From JAYEHC01 sp964490635 (lineage in GTDB: Bacteria; Patescibacteriota; Minisyncoccia; JAHIHE01; JAGLIN01): a stretch of DNA of 10,587 nt. The notes beneath the pieces are model-generated. The model searched no databases. It worked only from the letters and a program-made list of their open reading frames with translations, and had not been told where the DNA came from. Positions 5,601 through 10,587 of this stretch are shown piece by piece. The DNA is taken from NCBI GenBank assembly GCA_964490635.1, contig CAZBCK010000035.1, forward strand, positions 1 through 10,587, written 5' to 3'. The position numbers and the translations under genes were made by a program. Numbering within the stretch: the first letter of the stretch is position 1; each line of letters opens with the position of its first letter.

Positions 5601-6878
5601 ATGACACAAACAACATTTGACGGGCTTGGTATCGTGCCTAAAATTCTGGAAATTTTAGATTACCTTCACTTTACAGTTCCTACTCCAATTCAATATCAAT
5701 CAATTCCAATAGCTCTTAGCGGAAAGGACATTATGGGTATTGCTCAAACCGGTACTGGCAAAACTCTGGCTTTTGGTGTGCCGATGATCCAGAAACTGGC
5801 AATATCCGGCGGCACCGGACTTATTATTCTTCCAACGAGGGAGCTGGCTTTGCAAGTGGATGAAGCGATCAATAAAATTAGTAGAGGATTAAATGTCAAA
5901 ACAGTAGTTCTGATCGGAGGACAAAATATAAATCGCCAGATCGGTCTTTTACATAGAAAGCCCGATGTAATAATCGTTACTCCGGGAAGACTTGTTGATC
6001 ATCTTGAAAGAAAAACAATAAACCTATCTAAAGTTTCGGTTCTGGTTCTTGATGAAGCGGATCGGATGCTAGATATGGGTTTTGCGCCACAAATAAAAAG
6101 AATATTATCAAGTGTGCCGAAAGAAAGACAAACAATGCTATTCTCCGCGACTATGCCGTCTAACATTATCCAAATTGCCAAAATATATATGAAACTTCCC
6201 GTGCGAGTTGAAATATCGCCTTCCGGGTCTGCTGCAGCTAATATTACGCATGAGATATTTATTGTGAAAAGAGAATCAAAATTGGCTTTGCTAGAGACCG
6301 TTCTCAAAGAATATAATGGAAGCACGCTTATATTTTCCAGAACAAAATTTGGCGCGAAAAAGATTGCTTACGCCATCAAAAAAATGGGCTATACAGCTTC
6401 TGAAATTCATTCCAATCGGAATCTTCACCAACGATTGAGAGCGCTCTCCGGATTTAAAAAAGGCACTTATCAATTTTTGGTTGCGACAGATATTGCCGCG
6501 AGAGGCATAGATGTGACCAATATTGAACTTATCATAAATTTTGATCTGCCCGAGAATGCCGAAGATTATGTTCACAGAATAGGAAGAACCGGACGAGCGG
6601 GACACTCCGGACACGCAATTTCATTTGTGATGCCAAATCAAAAATACGATATCAGAATAATTGAACGCCTGATCAAAAAAGAACTACCAATTTCCAAGCT
6701 TCCAGACCTGCCGGAAGTCAAACCCAGTCAGAATTCCACTCGTAGAATTAATGACAACCAAAACAGAATGAATTATTCCAGTCGTTCAAATAAAAACAAC
6801 AGGAGATCGGGAAATCGTTCAGCAAATAGTTCCTCCGGTCAAAGGAAAAATTCCGGATTTAAACACAAAAAGTGGTAA
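5601..6878 (+). CDS. DEAD-box ATP-dependent RNA helicase
   Basis: This 425-residue enzyme uses ATP to open short RNA duplexes and probably serves ribosome assembly or mRNA turnover in the cytoplasm. All family motifs are present: upstream F24 and Q motif TPIQ (28-31); motif I AQTGTGKT (48-55); Ia PTRELALQ (78-85); GG (106-107); Ib TPGR (127-130); II DEAD (151-154); III SAT (182-184); IV LIFSRTK (243-249); V ATDIAARGIDV (295-305); VI HRIGRTGRAG (325-334). Residues ~375-425 form a disordered tail rich in Asn, Ser, Arg and Lys, as in RhlE/CshA-type helicases, probably for RNA binding. The ATG at 5601 suits the family; a TTG at 5565 would add residues encoded by the terminator-like hairpin and is rejected. 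It has its own promoter and possibly an attenuator. No Shine-Dalgarno is visible. Nearest to the RhlE-like group; the exact paralogue is unresolved. Confidence 0.95.
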   Translation: MTQTTFDGLGIVPKILEILDYLHFTVPTPIQYQSIPIALSGKDIMGIAQTGTGKTLAFGVPMIQKLAISGGTGLIILPTRELALQVDEAINKISRGLNVKTVVLIGGQNINRQIGLLHRKPDVIIVTPGRLVDHLERKTINLSKVSVLVLDEADRMLDMGFAPQIKRILSSVPKERQTMLFSATMPSNIIQIAKIYMKLPVRVEISPSGSAAANITHEIFIVKRESKLALLETVLKEYNGSTLIFSRTKFGAKKIAYAIKKMGYTASEIHSNRNLHQRLRALSGFKKGTYQFLVATDIAARGIDVTNIELIINFDLPENAEDYVHRIGRTGRAGHSGHAISFVMPNQKYDIRIIERLIKKELPISKLPDLPEVKPSQNSTRRINDNQNRMNYSSRSNKNNRRSGNRSANSSSGQRKNSGFKHKKW

Positions 6879-6972
6879 TTATTTTGATACAGTTATTTAC
6901 TTTAAATTACGAAATACTTTCTTCTGTTATTCCAACTGGAGTGAATGAGGTACGAATGAGCGGAATGAATAA

Positions 6973-7149
6973 ATTGAAGAATGCATTAAAACTAACAAAA
7001 AAGAAATAGGAAAAGAATTTGCCGATGTTCTAAACTATGTTTTGATCTTAGCTTATGGTCTTGATATTGGCATTGTAGAAGCAACAAAATAAAATCACAA
7101 GAAATACCCGATTGAGAAAAATAGGGGAAAAGTGTGTAAGGTAGGCTAG
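6973..7149 (+). pseudogene. Remnant of a MazG-like nucleotide pyrophosphohydrolase
   Basis: This frame has no start codon. It opens after a TAA at 6970 and encodes KEIGKEFADVLNYVLILAYG then LDIGIVEATK, which fits the metal-binding EE.ADVL.Y...LA..L.ID..EA signature of all-alpha MazG/NTP-PPase proteins (one of the usual Glu-Glu pair reads Lys-Glu here). A TAA at 7090 interrupts, and the same frame resumes with NHKKYPIEKNRGK, the family's C-terminal N..KYP.EK..G pattern, ending at TAG 7147-7149. Compared with the family, a few residues are missing at the interruption and the whole N-terminal helix is gone. A live protein would hydrolyse non-canonical NTPs. The upstream part of the gap (6879-6970) holds three GAATGA copies and no gene. 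Confidence 0.55.
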
Positions 7150-7178
7150 GTTATAGGATGGTTTAACAAAATAAAAAT

Positions 7179-7874
7179 ATGGTGAAAATAAAAGGAATTG
7201 AAAAACACACAGGAGAGGGTCACAGAAAAAGACTGAGAAAAAGATTTTTACAATCTGGATTTGATGGTTTTCTTGATTATGAAATTATTGAATTGCTTTT
7301 ATCACTTGGCACTCCTAGAAAAGATTGTAAAAAATCGGCAAAAGACGCAATTGTAAAGTTTAAAGGGTTAATAGGAGTGTTAGACTCAACACTTGAAGAA
7401 TTGCAACAAGTTGAAGGGATTGGACCATCTAACGCTTTTGGAATTAAATTATTCCAAGCGACATCTGAGCGCTATACCAGAGAGAAAATTACTCCTAGTA
7501 TATTACTTAATTCACCACAGTTAGTATTTGAATATTTGAAAGAAAAGATTGGAAAAGAAAAAAAAGAACATTTTACAATCATCTGTCTTGATATTCGCAA
7601 TAATCTAATTGTTGAGGAAGTTTCTGTTGGAACATTAAATGCAAGTCTTGTGCATCCTCGTGAAGTCTTCAAAAAAGCAATTCTAAATAATTCATCTCAT
7701 GTTATTATTGCCCATAATCATCCCTCGGGAGATCCAACTCCGTCAGAAGATGATATTATTACAACAAGACGGCTAGTAGAGTCAGGTAAAATTCTAGGAA
7801 TTGCTGTTACAGATCATATAATTGTAGCGAAAGATAAATTTATGAGTTTTAAAGAGAAGGGGATATTAAATTAA
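7179..7874 (+). CDS. radC: RadC family protein (JAB/MPN domain, UPF0758)
   Basis: A 231-residue, full-length member of the RadC family. The N-terminal half (residues ~10-100) contains GHRKRLRKRF and helix-hairpin-helix-like segments (VEGIGPSNAFGIK, 78-90) that suggest DNA binding. The C-terminal half (~108-231) is a JAB/MPN metalloprotein domain with the signature HNHPSGDPTPSEDD: H179, H181, S189 and D192 form the JAMM zinc site, and E147 in EEVSVGTLNASLVHPRE is a plausible catalytic Glu. Despite the name, a direct role in repair is doubtful for the family; its members are often found next to mobile and defence genes, as here beside a restriction-modification locus. The ATG at 7179 is chosen because the family motif GHR begins shortly after; no Shine-Dalgarno is visible. 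Confidence 0.93.
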   Translation: MVKIKGIEKHTGEGHRKRLRKRFLQSGFDGFLDYEIIELLLSLGTPRKDCKKSAKDAIVKFKGLIGVLDSTLEELQQVEGIGPSNAFGIKLFQATSERYTREKITPSILLNSPQLVFEYLKEKIGKEKKEHFTIICLDIRNNLIVEEVSVGTLNASLVHPREVFKKAILNNSSHVIIAHNHPSGDPTPSEDDIITTRRLVESGKILGIAVTDHIIVAKDKFMSFKEKGILN

Positions 7875-7900
7875 GATAAAGTATTAGTTTTGAAATTTAA

Positions 7901-7990
7901 CAAGTATCTCTAACAAGAAAATCACATAAAAAATACTTATTATTAGCCGAATACAGAGCGTTATATTATGCTAGTGCAATTGAAGTATAA
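7901..7990 (+). other. Unassigned 29-codon open fragment after radC
   Basis: An open stretch between two in-frame TAA codons reads QVSLTRKSHKKYLLLAEYR then ALYYASAIEV. Its composition looks more like a helical protein than random AT-rich DNA, but it has no start codon and I do not recognise it. It may be the tail of a deleted gene, in line with the other debris in the window. Around it are a weak imperfect inverted repeat (GTTATATTATG at 7960-7970 and CATAATAAC at 7991-7999). Confidence 0.25.
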
Positions 7991-8005
7991 CATAATAACT
8001 TCTAT

Positions 8006-8033
8006 AAAACATCTTTAATATGGGTGTTTTTTT
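8006..8033 (+). terminator. Weak intrinsic terminator candidate upstream of the hsd genes
   Basis: AAAACATC (8006-8013) pairs with GGTGTTTT (8023-8030) over 8 bp including one T-G wobble, with a 9-base loop and a T-run that continues to 8033. The stem is mostly A-T, so it would be weak. It lies between radC and the hsd promoter and could end transcripts arriving from radC. Confidence 0.35.
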
Positions 8034-8037
8034 ATGA

Positions 8038-8043
8038 TATAAT
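8038..8043 (+). promoter_or_regulatory. Second possible -10 upstream of hsdS
   Basis: TATAAT (8038-8043) preceded by TGA forms an extended -10. The only -35-like match is TTAATA (8015-8020) at 17 bases, 4 of 6. A transcript from here would carry a ~60-base leader before the HsdS ATG, an alternative to the leaderless start proposed for the TTGACA promoter. Confidence 0.3.
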
Positions 8044-8074
8044 TACAGTATGCTGTATGTGTGTAATGTAAAAT

Positions 8075-8102
8075 TTGACATATTTTAAAGTTTTGCTAAA
8101 AT
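8075..8102 (+). promoter_or_regulatory. Sigma-70 promoter immediately before hsdS
   Basis: A perfect TTGACA (8075-8080), a 16-base spacer and TAAAAT (8097-8102), with TGC giving an extended -10. The expected transcript start is at or near 8109, the A of the HsdS ATG, so the mRNA would be leaderless or nearly so. Confidence 0.6.
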
Positions 8103-8108
8103 GTATAT

Positions 8109-8678
8109 ATGAATAATAAAAACATCAAAGACATAGCAAGCGTAATTGCTGGATATACTTTTAGAACGGCGTTAAAATCACGTAAAAATGGTTTGATGGC
8201 TGTTGTTCAGGCTAAGGATATTTTGGACAATCTTTATATCACTAAAGACAGTTTAACTAAAATCGATTTGCATAAATATCAGACAAGAGCAATCGTCAAA
8301 GAAAATGACATCGTTATTTCTTCTCGAGGTAGTTTTAAGGCAAATATTATTAAAGGTGACACAGCCGATACAATTGCGTCTTCTTCTATTTATATCCTGA
8401 GAATTAAAGACAAAAACATCTTGCAGGAATATTTGGCAATTTATTTAAATACTGCTGAAGGGCAAAAAAAGATTAAAGAAAAAATGACTGGTAGCGCGAT
8501 TAAAACAATTTTGCGCAAGGATTTGGAAAATGTAAAAATACCAATACCAAATAAAGATATTCAAAACAAAATTATTGATTTGTATAAAAATAATCAAGCG
8601 CAGCAAAAAATATTAGCAAGAAAAAAAATATTAATTAATGAAATTATTGAAAATTCAATTTCTAATTATCTAAAATAA
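8109..8678 (+). CDS. hsdS: Half-size type I restriction-modification specificity subunit (HsdS-like, single TRD)
   Basis: Specificity subunit that would choose the DNA sequence methylated by the HsdM encoded 6 bases downstream. It has only 189 residues, whereas classical HsdS proteins have about 400 with two target-recognition domains. Visible order: a proximal start (NIKDIASVIAGYTFR, 5-19), one target-recognition domain (~20-147) with the usual KENDIVISSRG (64-74) and TGSAIKTILRKDLENVKIPIP (127-147) landmarks, and one conserved helix (~148-189, QNKIIDLYKNNQ...). The single TRD ends in a full helix and a normal stop, so it looks complete rather than truncated. Half-subunits of this kind can act as a homodimer, which would make the recognition site palindromic; that is inference. 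S precedes M here. No Shine-Dalgarno; the promoter suggests a leaderless message. Confidence 0.82.
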   Translation: MNNKNIKDIASVIAGYTFRTALKSRKNGLMAVVQAKDILDNLYITKDSLTKIDLHKYQTRAIVKENDIVISSRGSFKANIIKGDTADTIASSSIYILRIKDKNILQEYLAIYLNTAEGQKKIKEKMTGSAIKTILRKDLENVKIPIPNKDIQNKIIDLYKNNQAQQKILARKKILINEIIENSISNYLK

Positions 8679-8684
8679 AAAATT

Positions 8685-10196
8685 ATGACTACACAAAAAT
8701 TTACTCAAGATCAACTTAATAAAACGCTTTGGGCGGCTGCTGATTCATCTCGTTCTTCTCTTGATGCGGGGGTTTATAAAAACTATGTATTGATAATGCT
8801 GTTTTATAAATATTTGAGTGATTTATTTAAGAAACAGGAAAAAAAGTTTCAAGAAAGATTTGGCGGAGCTTCCCGCGTGAGTGATAAACTAAGAACCGGG
8901 CGTTTTTATTTACCGCCAAATACTTCTTTTGATTATATTTATAGTATAGTAGAGCAGGATAATATTGGGGAGGAACTTAATAAAGTTTTGGCAAAAATAG
9001 AAGATGAAAATAAGCAAAAACTGGAAGGAATTTTAACTTCCCTTGATTTTAATTCGGAAAATATTTTAGGTAAATTAGACCAAAGGAATAAGATGATCCG
9101 TCATTTAATTCACGACTTTTATAAAATTGATCTAAGCGAAGCGGATGATGATATTATCGGTAATGCCTATATGTATATGATTGAAAAGTTTGGCGCTGAC
9201 GCAGGCAAGAAGGCGGGAGAGTTTTTCACGGTAAAATGTGTTGCCAAACTACTTGCAAAATTAGCTCAGCCAAAAGACGGCGACAGAATATGCGATCCTG
9301 CTTGTGGATCAGGTGGACTGCTTTTACTCGCCGGCGAGGAAGTTGAGAAACAGGGTTCAAAAAATTACGCTTTATATGGGCAAGAATCAACTGGTTCAAC
9401 CTATCAATTAGCGCGAATGAATATGTTTTTGCATGACAAGGATTCAGCTCGGATTGAGTGGGGTGATACTCTTAATAATCCTCTTTTAGTTGAAAATGAT
9501 AAGCTTATGAAATTTGATTTGACAATTGCAAACCCTCCGTTCTCTTTAAAAAAATGGGGAGCGGAAAACGCAGAAGGCGATAAATATAATCGGTTTTGGC
9601 GAGGCATTCCTCCAAAAGATAAAGGCGATTTTGCTTTTATCTCTCATATGGTAGAAGTAGCTAAGCCAAAGACAGGCAGAGTAGCAGTAATTGTTCCTCA
9701 TGGCGTTCTTTTTCGCGGCGGGGCGGAAGGAAAAATCAGACAGGCGTTGCTGGAGGAAAATATAATTGATTCAGTGATAGGTCTTCCCGCTGGGCTTTTT
9801 CAAACAACTGGCATCCCAGTCGCAATTTTGATTATTGATCGTTCCAGAGAAAAAGGCGGAGCCAACGAAAAAAAGAAAGATGTTTTATTTATTGAAGCAT
9901 CAAAAGAGTTTATTCCAGGCAAAGCGCAAAATTCATTGAGCGATGAGAATATTGAAAAAATTTATTCAACTTACAAAAACAGAAAAACAATTGACAAGTT
10001 TTCCAGAGTAGTTGATTTTGATGAAATAAAAGAAAATGATTTTAATTTGAATATTACAAGATATGTTGATACTTTTGAAGAAGAAGCGGAGATTGATATT
10101 TCAGCTAATCTCAAGGAGCTATCTAAAATAAATCCGGAGCTGGATAAGCTTGAAAAGGAAATGAGGAGAAATTTAAAAAAGTTGAATATTAAATAA
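8685..10196 (+). CDS. hsdM: Type I restriction-modification DNA methyltransferase subunit (HsdM, N6-adenine)
   Basis: This 503-residue protein transfers a methyl group from S-adenosylmethionine to adenine N6 at the site chosen by HsdS. The N-terminal helical domain (~1-160, from LNKTLWAAADSSRSSLDAG) is the HsdM_N type. The Rossmann-like methylase domain follows: the FFTVKCVAKLLAKL lead-in (180-193), motif I DPACGSGG (204-211), motif II-like YGQES (231-235), catalytic motif IV NPPF (283-286) and GLPAGLFQTTGIPVAILI (366-383). The C-terminal helical tail (~465-503) is rich in Glu and Lys and probably contacts HsdS. Length is normal and no motif is damaged. The ATG at 8685 follows the HsdS stop after 6 bases with no Shine-Dalgarno, so translation may be coupled. 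No HsdR gene is in the window, so whether the system restricts or only methylates is open. Confidence 0.95.
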   Translation: MTTQKFTQDQLNKTLWAAADSSRSSLDAGVYKNYVLIMLFYKYLSDLFKKQEKKFQERFGGASRVSDKLRTGRFYLPPNTSFDYIYSIVEQDNIGEELNKVLAKIEDENKQKLEGILTSLDFNSENILGKLDQRNKMIRHLIHDFYKIDLSEADDDIIGNAYMYMIEKFGADAGKKAGEFFTVKCVAKLLAKLAQPKDGDRICDPACGSGGLLLLAGEEVEKQGSKNYALYGQESTGSTYQLARMNMFLHDKDSARIEWGDTLNNPLLVENDKLMKFDLTIANPPFSLKKWGAENAEGDKYNRFWRGIPPKDKGDFAFISHMVEVAKPKTGRVAVIVPHGVLFRGGAEGKIRQALLEENIIDSVIGLPAGLFQTTGIPVAILIIDRSREKGGANEKKKDVLFIEASKEFIPGKAQNSLSDENIEKIYSTYKNRKTIDKFSRVVDFDEIKENDFNLNITRYVDTFEEEAEIDISANLKELSKINPELDKLEKEMRRNLKKLNIK

Positions 10197-10201
10197 AATA
10201 T

Positions 10202-10542
10202 ATGGCAATTAATATTTTTGAAAAAATTAAAAAAAGTAAACGAATATAATAGTGATTATTGGTCAGCTCGTGAACTATACAAGGTGTTAGAATATAGTGA
10301 TTATCGTAATTTTTTGAATGTTGTTGATAAAGCAAAAGAGGCATGTAAGAACAGTGGGCAAGATATCCACAACCATTTCGTTGATACCGACGATATGGTT
10401 TCTATAGGATCTGGGGCAAATAGACTAGTTGACACAATTCATCTTTCTCGTTATGCCAGAAGATTTGCCTCCAGCTGATGGGATTGGGAAAGCGAAAACT
10501 CGTGTAAAGAAATTGGGGAGAAATAAGAAGTTGAAAAGTTGA
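10202..10542 (+). pseudogene. dinD: dinD-like (DNA-damage-inducible protein D / BRO-N family) pseudogene with internal deletion
   Basis: Pieces of one gene in three frames. The ATG at 10202 encodes MAINIFEKIKK and then shifts: an A7 run at 10229-10235 has one base too many, giving a TAA at 10247. Reading with one A fewer continues as VNEYNSDYWSARELYKVLEY, then NFLNVVDKAKEACKNSGQ and HFVDTDDMVSIGSGANR...IHLSRYA, an excellent match to the N-terminal domain of DinD. At about 10449-10460 the frame changes again to MPEDLPPADGIGKAKTRVK and KLGRN, the usual DinD C-terminus (LPEDLP...I....R.KKL), stopping at TGA 10540-10542. Roughly 150 middle residues of a ~280-residue family are absent. Neighbours fit: dinD is often found inside type I restriction loci. 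A TTG at 10218 would give 86 residues but ignores the family start. The A7 shift could also be a sequencing error; the large deletion could not. Confidence 0.75.
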
Positions 10543-10587
10543 TTGGGTGAGTGTGGTTTGATTTTGTGGGTTGGGGTGGTATGATTA

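Noticed and set aside
5999..6614. Minus-strand frames of ~107 codons inside the helicase gene
   Set aside because: They are antisense shadows of conserved helicase motifs and show no family features of their own.
10218..10478. An independent 86-residue protein starting at TTG 10218
   Set aside because: Its N-terminal sequence is the middle of a DinD N-terminus whose true ATG is at 10202 in another frame, and its last residues are the DinD C-terminus read out of frame.
10581..10587. ATG at 10581 preceded by GGGGTGG as the start of a new gene
   Set aside because: Only 7 bases are visible before the window ends; there is no coding evidence.
1..10587. Alternative genetic code with TGA as glycine (code 25)
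   Set aside because: TGA cleanly ends the glycosyltransferase at 1181-1183 and the dinD-like C-terminus at 10540-10542, and no intact gene needs TGA read through.
1..10587. CRISPR arrays, tRNA or rRNA genes
   Set aside because: No regularly spaced direct repeats, cloverleaf-like segments or rRNA-like stretches were seen on either strand by eye.

Overview
This AT-rich window (about one third GC by eye) most resembles a Candidate Phyla Radiation / Patescibacteria genome. The signs are a sigma-70 factor with a long lysine/alanine-rich N-terminal tail, a CPR-style surface-protein tail domain, compact genes with almost no Shine-Dalgarno signals, and a half-size HsdS. TGA acts as a stop (for example at the end of the glycosyltransferase gene), so this is not the TGA=Gly code of Gracilibacteria or Absconditabacteria. 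The taxon is an inference; there is no rRNA or ribosomal protein gene to confirm it.

Layout. (1) 1-2993 is a cell-surface block on the + strand: the 3' end of a surface protein with a tandem tail domain, a family 2 glycosyltransferase, and a membrane-anchored fusion of a Memo-like domain to a CapA-like metallophosphatase. (2) 3079-3503 is a gutted type IIG-like restriction-methylase pseudogene: its first ~30 codons and its C-terminal specificity end survive, and the whole methylase core is gone. (3) 3536-4891 is rpoD, the primary sigma factor. (4) 4892-5600 has no intact gene. It holds a decayed IS30-family transposase on the minus strand, a dRS3-like GC-rich hairpin, a strong promoter and a terminator-like hairpin just before the next gene. 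(5) 5601-6878 is a DEAD-box RNA helicase, followed by a remnant of a MazG-like nucleotide pyrophosphohydrolase. (6) 7179-7874 is radC. (7) 8109-10196 is an S-M type I restriction-modification pair (half-size HsdS, full HsdM), followed by a dinD pseudogene at 10202-10542.

How the parts relate. The glycosyltransferase and Memo-CapA genes are 10 bases apart and are probably co-transcribed for envelope work. HsdS and HsdM are 6 bases apart and should form a DNA methyltransferase; no HsdR is in view. The housekeeping genes rpoD, DEAD-box helicase and radC are separated by accessory debris. At least four genes (restriction-methylase, IS30 transposase, MazG-like, dinD) survive only as fragments. Two of them clearly keep both ends and have lost the middle, which points to decay by internal deletion.

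The most notable items are the Memo-CapA fusion, the possible attenuator before the helicase, the half-size HsdS, the histone-like tail on RpoD, and two promoters placed so that the transcript would start at the first base of the ATG (rpoD and hsdS). I did not see a clearly new defence or mobile system.
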